NCBI GenBank assembly: GCA_947579665.1 | Contig: OX388346.1 | Coordinates: forward strand, 87,112,615-87,176,614 | Direction of reading: 5' to 3' | DNA: 64,000 nt | Origin: Sympetrum striolatum | Lineage: Eukaryota; Arthropoda; Insecta; Odonata; Libellulidae | Notes under the pieces: model-generated | What the model was told of the DNA's origin: nothing | The model's database searches: none | Seen by the model: only the letters and a program-made list of their open reading frames with translations | Made by a program: the position numbers and the translations under genes | Shown here: piece after piece, positions 38,573 to 48,700 of the stretch | Position numbering within the stretch: position 1 is the first letter of the stretch | Layout: each line of letters starts with the position of its first letter

Positions 38573-39205
38573 TTAAGGGGAGGGGGAAGGGGAAGCAATG
38601 GACAGGAGGGGAGAATAATTAAGGAAAAGGTGGATGTTGGTGAGTGTATAATTGTTTTTTAAGTGGAGTATTATTTCTAATTGTTCGAGATAATTTAGTT
38701 TGCGTCCTTTGTGTTCACAATTTAATAGAGTAGAAGAGAAATCTGAAGTGTGAATGTTATCTAAAAGTTGTTTTGCGAAATGTGATGCTTGTGTATTGTT
38801 ACGGAATGAATTAAAGTGTTCTTTGGTTCTTATTCGTAAATTGCGGGACGTCTGACCTAAGTAAATCGCCCCACAATCGTTGCAGTGTAATTTGTAAATG
38901 CCACTTTTTCGTGTATGTTTGAGAGTATCTTTATCATTGAGAAGCATTTTACCTAAGTTGTGTGTGGTGTAAAATGAGGGCTTAACATCGTAAGGAGTGA
39001 GGAAGTTAGAAACGTTGTGAGAAAAGGGGCCTAAAAATGGGTATAAAATAGCTATGAATCTTACCGCGCTAAATGAAGATTCGAATGCTACTGATAAATT
39101 ACGGTGAGACTTTTTTAAGACCTCAATTACATTCTTCAAAGTAAATAAAAATTCAATATTTTTAGAGGGAGCTTTAAAATATGAGGAGTACTCAAGGAGC
39201 GACAA
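38573..39205 (-). CDS. Penelope-like element GIY-YIG endonuclease region (partial)
   Basis: This 210-codon frame encodes the C-terminal part of a Penelope polyprotein, whose endonuclease nicks target DNA during retrotransposition. Residues 1-100 form the linker after the reverse transcriptase. The nuclease starts with GIYKLHC at 102-108, then C111 of a CxxC pair typical of Penelope enzymes, YLG at 115-117 in place of YIG, QTSRNLRIRTKEH at 118-130 with candidate catalytic arginines and histidine, and a Glu-containing helix NYLEQLEII near 171-179. The tail is proline/serine-rich. The frame has no stop or frameshift, unusual among the decayed elements here. The first codon is TTG at 39203-39205, so the natural frame probably begins upstream in lost sequence. 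The enzyme cannot act without the missing reverse transcriptase. Confidence 0.85.
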   Translation of the reverse strand: MSLLEYSSYFKAPSKNIEFLFTLKNVIEVLKKSHRNLSVAFESSFSAVRFIAILYPFLGPFSHNVSNFLTPYDVKPSFYTTHNLGKMLLNDKDTLKHTRKSGIYKLHCNDCGAIYLGQTSRNLRIRTKEHFNSFRNNTQASHFAKQLLDNIHTSDFSSTLLNCEHKGRKLNYLEQLEIILHLKNNYTLTNIHLFLNYSPLLSIASPSPSP

Positions 39206-40475
39206 CAGCAGAAAGGTGAAGAACCACTACTGGAGAAATTCTTTGAATGTGCTCCCAGAATTTTAGAATTCATTTTGCAATTTATCGGCCGTTAGCGTAT
39301 GTGTGAGCCTTGAATTTACCAAAATACCAAATTATAGGCAGTAGTGGAATCCAGCTTGGTACACAATGAATTCCAGTGATCTTACAAGAGCTCAGGGAGC
39401 CAATATAAATGAATCCTTGGGCCGCCATTTTACATCCACTCACGAACGAAAGCAAAGAGGAGTTGAATGGATCGAAGCAACATTCATCCGGGCTTTTTTC
39501 TCGAATCGAAGCGTCTATCAGTCGGAGAAATGCGAAACACAGGCGCTACAAAAAGCGAGCAAACTCTGCGGTAATCCGATCAAGTTGTCCTTCGGTCGCC
39601 CTTCAACCCGTTGGCTGCCCCCCCACGCCGCCCGGGGCCAATGCGGTTCCTTATGGGCAGTCCCCGAGACTATACATAAGAACCCTTGGGGCGGAAAGAG
39701 CAATCGGAAGAGAAAGGGGTTCTAAATGGTGGCAATGGGCCAGCGGTGACGGATGATGGATGTGAGGAATGCGGAGGAAACACCAGCGGAGATACGATCG
39801 GAAGAAAACAGGGATTCGGAGGTCACACATTTGTGCCCCACATTGAGAAAACACGTTGGTGATTCGGGGAAATTGAGAAATGATGCCCTCAGCTGTGGAA
39901 ACTTCATAGCGAATTTTCTCACAGTATTTACTCCGAATAATAGAATTGCTTATCCCAAAAAGTGGTGCATTCCTCCTGCACTTCTTAGACACCAAGTGAT
40001 ACGATTTCGAGCGACGACTCCTTTGGGGAAAAGATTTTTTGAATCGGAGAAAAGTGCCGCAAAACGGAATTCCTTTCCTGACGGCAATCCTTAATAAGGC
40101 TGGCGTGATACTGCAGAAGGGTCACAAAAATCCAACAGCTAACTAACTGTGCTAACTTATATACTGAATATTCATTATTAACTAGCTCAGATCTGCCATA
40201 AACCGGATTTCCTTAGGTAGCTTACTTCTCAAATTCTAATTTAGCATTAACCATAGTTCAGTTTGAGCGATAGGATATCATAATAGAAGCACATTCTTAA
40301 GGCAATACTGATTAAGTATTGTATCGTATATATAATATAATAATATCGTAATAAGTATTGTAACTCTAAGCGAGGCGGAATGCATTATGAATTTAAAAAT
40401 ATTTATGTGATACTAAAAGGTTAGTATCTAACTTGTAAATATTGTAATAATGTTATATTTATATATTTTATTTCG
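39206..40475. other. GC-richer island with overlapping frames
   Basis: From 39366 to 40094 the sequence is GC-richer than the rest. It has frames of 113-119 codons on the plus strand (39366-39725, 39409-39756, 39753-40094) and 114 codons on the minus strand (39651-39995). Several frames being open together reflects base composition as much as coding. No domain, signal or clear splice pair is seen. It could contain an exon of an unknown gene. Confidence 0.25.
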
Positions 40476-40479
40476 TAAT

Positions 40480-40655
40480 TTTATAACTTTGAAATCATAT
40501 ACAAGGCGTGCTACCTTTGGGAGGTTTTGTAGGGTTTCCCTCTCAACTACTATGAATACTTGGCAGGATGTTTTGTTTTTCTCTTCCCCCACAAGAATGA
40601 CTACCACCTGGTCCGATACCTATTTGCAGTCTTTTAGTATAAATAAATAAAATAA
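40480..40655 (+). repeat. LINE 3' end, family shared with 51.9 kb
   Basis: GGGAGGTTTTGTAGGGTTTC at 40519 matches GGGAGGTTCTTGGAGGGGTT at about 51879 in the same orientation, with a similar AT-rich lead. The copy ends TATAAATAAATAAAATAA. This suggests an old copy of the same LINE family, though downstream similarity is weak. Confidence 0.45.
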
Positions 40656-42650
40656 TCTGAGAAATATAGCGAATAAGTGAAAACGCGTAGACTAGGAAAA
40701 TACTTAATTATTACTACTTATTGACTTGCAGTTTAGATTTCTAGGAGATATAGAGATGCCATCTAAGATGGCATTATTCATAACGTAAGAATATTAGCAA
40801 TTCAACTCATATATTATTGATTAAAACTCCTAATTTAAAAGACAAGACGAATATCTTTACACAAGTTCTGTATTTAAGCTCTTCACTAGCTAATGACTCA
40901 GTAAGAAAGAAATAAAACCAGAATAAATCAGAGTGTCGCAGTGGAATACAGGAATGTCGCAAATATCATCTTGCTGCCCCATGCTTCCCCTTAATATTCC
41001 AAAAACATGAATGAAAAGGTGTTTATTGTCGAAATTTGAGAACGACGTGATCAGGAGACCCTAATTAACACCTTTGACGTACGAAATGCCCTCCAAGAAA
41101 GCGCTGGTAACGCTCCCGGGAGAAAACTGCAGGACAGCGAATAAATCAATAGAGGTCGGTCACTTACGGTAAGAGGAGCAGAGAGGAAGGAGCAGAGGAT
41201 TGAAAAGAGTTCGAAAAGAAAAGGGGTGAAAAGGAGAAAGGCTGAGGGGTTGATGTTGGCTAGGAGGAGAGAGGAAAAGACTGAGGGCGATTGGGGAATC
41301 AAATAAACTTAGCAGGGGCAAAGGGTCACGAAGAAAAAAACAAAGGAAAAAAAGGGATGAGGAGAAAGTGGCCAAATAGCAGCTGAAAGGAAAGGCGACA
41401 GCTGTGAGAACAAGAGAAAGGAAGGTCAACGACCTTTGTATTTTAAAATACCTTAAATTACCTCACGAAGAAACGCTTAAGTGAAGTGGAGCAAATCGAA
41501 GGAGGTGCAGCAGAGGGAAATAACGACAAATAATGTTAAAATTTCCTTTTTAATCCTTAAAAATCATCACCGATTGAAAACTGATTAATGTGTGAACTAA
41601 AATGAAGTTTACTCATCAAATCATCATCTTAAATTGGCATTAATTTTACTCTAATCCCGTTTCATCGACGAATTTGAGTATTTAGCATAGAATAAAAGTA
41701 TTTTAAAGGCGATATCTTTTTCAAATACTGAATAATAATTATTATTTATCTAAATTTTTTATAGAATCAATCCTACCATTCCTTTCTAGGATTGGACCAA
41801 AATCATAATTTTCTGAGATCCGTAGTTAATTGATTCACTTTTGCAATCACAGAATGAGATAAGAGCTAACCACACTTATCAAAATTCTATGACAACTTTC
41901 TTCAGCTTGTTTAGAGAAGTAGATTACAAAAGAAAGATCTCTTTGAATAGAAAGCGATTAAAACCGAAATAACAATTAAAGTTCCGAAAATTCTCTCTCG
42001 GTTGCACAGGCAAATTCAAATAACGAATGCAAGACTTTTAATTCCGTTCAAATAATCCCTTTTCCTCGAGTGCTGCGAATTCAATTCTAAAGTCTGCAAA
42101 TGAACGGCGCATAAAATCCGAAATTAAATTCCGTATCACCGATATTTCTACGAAAAATTTGCAATATACAAGCACTTTGTTGGAGGATAGCGTCCAAAAT
42201 TGGTACACCGTTATTAATAAATAGGTGGCGTCCGAATCTAGGACAAACATTCCGAAGCGATGAGCAGAATATGATGGACCTCGACTGAATTATTGCTGGG
42301 ATAGCGGAATGCTGGGCTTCTCATTTATTTTGCATTTCACTGTTATTTTAGTATCGGATGAATTGATCAAACACAACATGATTTCGGGTGATGAGATATG
42401 TATTATATTTCCTTAATACGAGCAAAACTAATGAAATTTTGGGCTTTCCACCCATCCGTTTACGCACGTGCTGTCACGAGCTAATCAATAACATCCCACT
42501 TCCCTGATTCCATCTGTAGTAATTAATAATCGTGATCGTGTTATTCTATTCATTTTGCAGAAATATTCTGCTATACCTAATCCAGTAGCTGTTGTTGCAT
42601 CTAATTTCAGCATAGTATTATGCAACCGATAATTTAGATGTTATGCTTGT
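40656..42650. other. Non-coding with purine-rich tract
   Basis: The interval 41160-41425 is strongly purine-rich on the plus strand and explains the serine/leucine/phenylalanine-rich frames on the minus strand. No gene or transposon end was recognised in the rest. Confidence 0.45.
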
Positions 42651-42664
42651 AAAAGGTGCAAGAG

Positions 42665-42850
42665 AACATACTATACCGTATGCTTAGCATGCCCATAACG
42701 CTCCAACACCAAGGTCCCGGGTTCAAAGCCCGAGCAACCGGATTTTTCCGGTTAGCGAATGGTCGTATGCGTTAGTCCACTGTTCATATTATACCTTCAC
42801 TTTAGATTGGCGTCTCGCTGTACGTGAAGCATTGATAAATAAATAAATAC
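42665..42850 (+). mobile_element. tRNA-derived SINE
   Basis: A perfect Pol III B box, GGTTCAAAGCC, lies at 42720-42730 within a T-arm-like hairpin (4 of 5 stem pairs). A weak A-box-like TTAGCATGCCC lies about 40 bases upstream. The tRNA-like head is followed by a unique body of about 100 bases and a GATAAATAAATAAATA tail ending at about 42848, as in SINEs mobilised by LINEs. No full cloverleaf forms. The first base of the element is uncertain. Confidence 0.65.
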
Positions 42851-42984
42851 CTGGACAGTTAACTACACATTCAACCACAATAATGAATTGGCTTAGTTCA
42901 ACAGATACTTTTCCTACGCTTTCATTTTAATTCTGGCCATGATGGACACGGCCACTTAGACCTGTAATAACATTACCAATTGAA

Positions 42985-43562
42985 TTTAAGTTGATAGACT
43001 GCGTCGATTATTTCGTGAGTTATCGCGAGAGTTTAATAGTGTGATTTGGAATCCACACTCTAACTGAAGCAATTGAAAAGATACAAGCGTGATTCCTGAA
43101 ATGGGTTAATTTAAAAATATTTCTGGTACTACCTTTCGTAAAGAGGACTACAATAATGTTTGCAAGCAATACAATCTTGTTACTCTCCAAAAACGACGTG
43201 CCGTGGCGAATATTGTGTTCCTTAGAAACATTTCAACAGGCTGCGTCGACTCTGGTAAACTTGTTTCGCTTGTGAGCCTCAATGTACCACTGAGACGCAT
43301 ACCACGCTGTTTAGGGACTCCTTTGGGCCGATATGAACCAAAGGCCAGAATAATGAGGGGGACAAATGAGGTCTTAAGTAAACCCCTTATATTGATATTT
43401 TTATGACTCGCTTCCGTCTTTTAAGAGAAAAATTTACTCAAATATTGTTTAAATTTCTTGTGATGTATATATTTTTATGTATGTTTTATTTATATTGTAT
43501 ATTATATCGCATGTAATTGGGGTTTTCCTGTTTGCGGTAAATAAAATATTATTATCATTATC
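42985..43562 (+). mobile_element. LINE (non-LTR retrotransposon) 3' remnant
   Basis: Translation in changing frames gives SVIWNPH, then FLKWVNL, then NNVCKQYNLVTLQKRRAVAN and VFLRNISTGCVDSGKLVSLV (open 43203-43406), then SLPSFKRKIYSN near 43420. This matches the pattern after the reverse transcriptase in non-LTR retrotransposons (SVVW..., QRRFLRW, LLSLEDRR..., FLYKLLNG.ID, then a short terminal FK block). The 3' untranslated part ends in ATATTATTATCATTATCA near 43560. Several frameshifts and stops show it is dead. The sequence differs from the 31.1 kb remnant, so at least two LINE lineages are present. Confidence 0.8.
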
Positions 43563-46500
43563 ACAAAGAAATCGCTTTTATGGTCAATATCTAAATGTTG
43601 AGAGCGGAACCGTAACTACTCAGAGGGGCCCACATATAGGTCAATTGCCTCACTGACCTTCATTCGGAATCAGTATGCTTACGGTTCGTTCACAATTACA
43701 GCGTAATTTGCGATGGAGTAAATGTCAGCATCGCCTCCATTGAGAGCAAATGTTAATAGCCTCGCTAAACTTTAGAGAGAGAATTTTCATTCGGCTTAAA
43801 ATGTCCGCTACAAAAGAAGAGTAGGAGGTTATCGCCGATAAATTTTATTTTTAAATAAATCTAAGGTAAATGTGATAGAATTGTAAAATCCACAATCATT
43901 AAGCATCGGTTTTCATCACGAATGAATAGTTCTCAAAAAGTTCTCGAATTCCTTACGGATGATTAAATGCATAAACTGATGAAGTTTCTAGTTGGGATGT
44001 AGAACTTCGGAGATTAATATTGAATAAAAGACTTTAATCGAACTGAAAACTTAGATGACATTTCAGCAGACCCACATTGTTGTAAGTATTGATCAAGCTC
44101 AAGCCTTTACTCAGTTTGCTGGCCTGATACTACACTATTGAATTTTTACTAGCTTGCTAAAATAATAGTTTGCTATATGTCGCTATTACCTACAGCAAGA
44201 ATATATACATAATAATAATCATTAAAAACCACGAAAATATGAAAAATGTGTAATATTTTGCCGTTTGATTTAGGCAACCAAAATGAAGGAATCTATTATT
44301 GGAATTAATAATAATAGGAATCCTATATTGTAGTTGTCACAGCTCGTATAAGAAATAAGGGTGTGTTAAAGTAAATGAAAATGATAATGGAAAATGAGCA
44401 AAGAAGCTTAACAAACATATCAATGATAGCGAGGAAAAAATCAAAATAAAATGAGAAAACGTGGGATAAATGATCTGGGTACACGATTTTCGAATGAAAA
44501 AAACTTGCTTTGGCGGCTATTTCTACTGAATTCTAGGAAATCTGCTTCATCACAAATTTTTGATCGTGTAAACGCTATATTTCTAAACGCAACGAATGTC
44601 CGAAAGTGCATTTCCCTTAGAACTGATAAAACGTCGAAAGATAATGCAACTGGCACTTATACTAACAGGAGGAACCATATTCATAAAAAATCTGCTTTTC
44701 GACGAAAAATTGACGTCTTCATGTTCGAAGAACAGAAATAAACACAGTAAACGTGGGAGATGTCGGTTTCAAAGTGTTCATTACAGTGGGAAACGTATTT
44801 GATATTTGGCGATCAGTAGCGTAAAATATAAAATAAAGATCTCATCTCCCAAAGTGAAAAGTCCGGGAATACTTACATTGTATCACAAAGCTAGTTCAGA
44901 GAAGTGACAAAGCATAGAAAAGAACAATGCCTGACTCGATTGAAAAGGAAATTATCATTTGGGAGAGGACAACCCTTTCTTTAGCGCTGAGAAAGCACAG
45001 GCAATTGAATAATATCGCCATCTCAAGAAAGGAAATTGTGGCCACAGATCTGAAGCAATTTGGTGAATATCTTTGAAGAAATAGCAGCGTGGGAGGGCGA
45101 TTCGTGCAGATTCTTGAGATAAGTTCCAAAAATGAGGTATTAAAGCGGACCGACAAGGAAGCATAAATAAGCTTAAACGACGTGCTTGAACAGATAAGGC
45201 ATAATCAAAAGTGGACAACGACATGTACTTTGCAGCAGAGGTTGGCGTGGAGATATTAATAGGCAAGGCAAATGGCTCATGAAGCTGCCTCTTGCGTAGC
45301 ACAATTGCTTTGATAAGGCCTATATAATAACGTTTACGATTTCATATCTAACTTCCCGCCAGAGAGGAGACAGCCGCTATTGAGTATCATGTACCAACTT
45401 ATGGTTAGCTGAGTCGAACATCTCACTTGACGTCAATTATGGCTCTAGAGATTACTTCAGCGGAATGGGATACGCAGGGATGGATATAATCCCAAACATA
45501 CTAGAGTCCATACATCAATGGAATTAAATCAACTTATCTAGATTGCCGGTCAGTTGCTCTAACAATTGTTACAACTTTATCTACTTTCGTACGAGTTTTA
45601 CTAAATAGATTCAAAAAAGAAGGAGTAAAGGAGGAAGTATCAAATCAATAGGAACCCAATCTGCTTAGGAATAGTGAAACCTAAGAAAGAAAGGAATCAA
45701 TGTACGGGCGGTAGTAAAAATCAATGAAATAATCACCATTTTCAAATAGTGAACATATCAACCAATTTCCAAAAATTTTAAAGCAATGGATTCTACCTTA
45801 TCTCCGAATATATTGATTTAATATTAATTATTAGTTGAATTGCAATATAAGTTATGGAACTTTGATTCCAGTAATTTAATAACAGATAAACTGCAATAAA
45901 TCAGCCAGAAGGAATAAGCAAATTAATGATCACTTGTTAGTTAAAATTAGACAAAGATAAAAATTACGAGCAAGAGGTTGTTCTGACTGACGTCATTACT
46001 AGGTTGTTTCTGTAGGTGGTAACTGGAATGTCTCATTTGACACGTTCGATTGCCGTAGTCCAATTCCAACAGAAACCATATCGAACGTTGTATCATATCC
46101 AATCTCTAATGAATCCCGACGACCTGTTCCCCTGCGGCCCTTACGTTCTTAATGAGAAATGGTCCCCACGAAAGTGACATATACCTTCCGAAGCAACCAT
46201 AATTAAAGTCCGGAGCTTGGAAATGATCTACGGCACCTGTTAATGAAAGGCTGAGGTTTTCTATCGCCATTCTAACTAAACAAGATTTGGAAAGGCAAGC
46301 GTAGAAATATCACGCTGATGGTAAAACGAAGTATCTTTTGCTTCAAATCATATATACTATCAGCATTAGATTAAAGTTGAGATTTCTAAGCATTGGAAAA
46401 CACTAAGGGTGATAATTGATTATACTGGAATTCCATATATAATAATTATTTCAAATAAAATCTAAATTGGTAATCTTATCAAGCATTTAAATACTTTCCC

Positions 46501-47390
46501 CATCTTTTACGTAATGAATTTAACGGCGTAATATTATCAACCATTATTTTCTTTTTGCCGCGTACTTTCTTTCGTTTGGGTCTACTTCTCAAGGATCGAC
46601 TGGTCGTCCTTTTCCGAGGATCTTCAAAGGTATCGAAGTAAAGCGAAAGATCCACTGGAGCAGTGAAGAGGGATCGCCTTTTGACCATCTCTTTTAAAGC
46701 TCCCCAATACTTCCAAATTTTTACGACGGTCCGAAGAAGCTCACCCCTCTAAAACTTTCATGCATCCCAACAGAGGTCTACCAAGTGTCTCTTCCGTCCA
46801 TCAATCTCTCTTCGCCATTCACGATCCAATGTGGTGGACAAATCTCATCCGAGCGAATCCCTCAGAGGCAATCCAACACAAAAGAGCCTCTTTCCGCCGA
46901 TTCCTACGAGTCTATTTGAAAAGAATCTTCTCTAAGCGAGTAATATGACTTCATATGACCTTTCGTAGTAAGAAATGAAGTAAAGATTCACATTTTCAGA
47001 GCGGAGAGGTCGAGGATTCGGCCGGATGTAATCTATTTCTAATGTGTGACGTACGACATATTTGGAATAGGCGAACACATTTATTCGACTCAGCAATTTA
47101 TCAACGTCGTGATTACCTACGGAACAGTTGCTACTGACAACCTTTCTCCGTCCGTGATCTTCAGCTGATAAATTCTCTTTTCTCAGAGAGCTTTAATCCA
47201 AACTTACCTTCACATAAAAATACGTACCAAATTAGATTCGCTTTTAGATTTACCGTTGTTGTATTACTAGTGATAAAGCAAGTCCAATTTCTCATATGCC
47301 AATTGTTACATACAAGTAAAAAGAAAGTCTTTCATAACAGCCAATTTATTAGTAGCAGTAGTAGTATTTTTGTTTCGACAGCTATGGTTA
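43563..47390. other. Non-coding stretch
   Basis: No gene or transposon termini recognised. Short overlapping frames at 44441-44802, 44896-45302 and 46479-46948 lack domains. The piece 46510-46950 is somewhat GC-richer and has frames on both strands. Confidence 0.4.
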
Positions 47391-47394
47391 TTTC

Positions 47395-47445
47395 ATAGGC
47401 ATTGGCTTCCACCGGGAATCGAACCCGGACCGCACTTGGCTACTT
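47395..47445 (-). mobile_element. tRNA-like 3' half (SINE or tRNA fragment)
   Basis: On the minus strand a perfect B box GGTTCGATTCC (47425-47415) lies in a perfect 5 bp T-stem (CCGGG/CCCGG). It is followed by TGGAAGCCAATGCC, which would be a tRNA acceptor 3' strand. The 5' half of a tRNA is missing; a TAGCCAAGTGCGG word just upstream resembles a displaced A box. It is therefore a pseudogene or SINE fragment, not a functional tRNA. Confidence 0.55.
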
Positions 47446-48170
47446 TATTACATTAGTTCTATATCAAAATGCAATTTTCTTATTACGAAATTATAACTAT
47501 GAAGTAAAAATTACCGATTTCGTGTGGAAAATACATAAAAATTGTTCAATATGTTGGATCGATATAATTGATAATTCGGTATAGTATATACGTCAAATAC
47601 GATGATTCACCGCTCAGTGCTGCCACCATCGAAATGACAAGAGAATCAATTTCAACCACCGCATAATTTTCATGATGTGGTTCAACACCGGATCCGCCTC
47701 GTTATGTCAAAATGTATTCATCGGCACCAAACCCGGAATCCCCAATTACATCCGAAAACGGGACAATTACATCCCACACGCGGCTACCGCACGTCCGAAA
47801 AGGGTAATTTACCTTTCCGCCCTCATCAATATTTATGTTGGATGCGTTACACCTTCCTCCGTCCATTTTCGCTGCCTTGAGATGATTTTCGAATGCCTTT
47901 GGAAGAGCACTTCCTCTGTTCCTCCGATGAGAATTTAGTAAGTGGACTTTCCCATCTTCCTAACGCAACATGACCTCATCTGCTCCTCCATTTTCACAAA
48001 GGACAAGGAAACGCAATTTCTATCGATCTCGGCTGTAAAAATAAGTGGGAAAGGCTCTCCATCGACGCCACATTCGCCGGATAAGGGCGAAAGTTCACAT
48101 CTGCCTCCACTTCGATGAAACTCTACGACCAACGAGACAGAAAAATTGCAATGGAAAGAGAAATAAATGT
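47446..48170. other. Non-coding, GC-richer in part
   Basis: An 88-codon plus frame (47672-47938) and a 90-codon minus frame (47935-48207) lie in a GC-richer patch. Neither shows a domain or a credible pair of splice sites. Confidence 0.35.
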
Positions 48171-48179
48171 AACTCTTAA

Positions 48180-48696
48180 GGCGAGGACACAATCGACGTG
48201 TAAGCATGACTTGAGACGTGACACTTGTACGTCAAACTTGGAACTTAGTACACGCGGACACAGTCAGAACGTGAACCTCAGCCAATCAGAGACATCAGAA
48301 AATCCTAGGGAACAATGGAAAGGCGCTATGCACGCTGAGGGTTCTAACATTTACATAGAGATGAAGAGAAGAATGATCTTATAGAAAGATGGATGAAAAT
48401 GAGGCAATTATTATGTAGTTCGGTTTAATAATTATGGCTTAATGATTATTAGAATCTTTGGTCTGTAATGGCGGACCCCAAATAGTAGTACTTGTATTTA
48501 TCTTCAGATGGCGCAGCTAACTCAAGATGAATCCTGATTGGTTGTCCGTGTACGTGGTTCTTGTAAATATAGCAGTTACCCATCTCGTAAGTACACGGGG
48601 ACTGTGTCCGGTGCCATTCATTTATACACGGCCAACTTTTGTAGGTTTCACGATAACGCTACACGTCGTAAGTACACGTTAATTTTGTCCCAGCCT
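48180..48696. mobile_element. MITE with long diverged inverted ends, TTAA flanks
   Basis: The left end GGCGAGGACACAATCGACGT (48180) matches the inverted right end GGCTGGGACAAAATTAACGT (ending 48695/48696), with about 22 of 30 bases identical. Inner blocks also match in inverted orientation: CGGACACAGTC at 48255-48265 with its complement at 48600-48610, and CCAATCAG at 48282-48289 with its complement at 48534-48541. The inverted repeats thus exceed 100 bases. TTAA flanks both ends (48176-48179 and 48697-48700), the target of piggyBac-type transposases, but with a one-base offset at the right. No transposase frame exists. The 89-codon frame at 48115-48384 crosses the left boundary and is chance. 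Confidence 0.6.
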
Positions 48697-48700
48697 TTAA

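Larger units (their letters stand above)
38380..39205 (-). mobile_element. Penelope-like element, 3' part
   Basis: Read on the minus strand, an intact frame with a GIY-YIG endonuclease (39205-38573) is followed by about 40 bases, a CA/TA microsatellite (38528-38449) and then a hammerhead-like motif ending ACCGGTCG (38428-38397). This order is characteristic of the 3' end of Penelope-like elements. The reverse transcriptase domain expected upstream (above 39205) is absent, so the copy is 5'-truncated. A second fragment of the same kind lies at 53.2-53.4 kb. Confidence 0.85.

Noticed and set aside
41051..41429. Serine/leucine/phenylalanine-rich minus frames resembling membrane proteins
   Set aside because: They are the complement of a purine-rich tract; composition explains the hydrophobicity.
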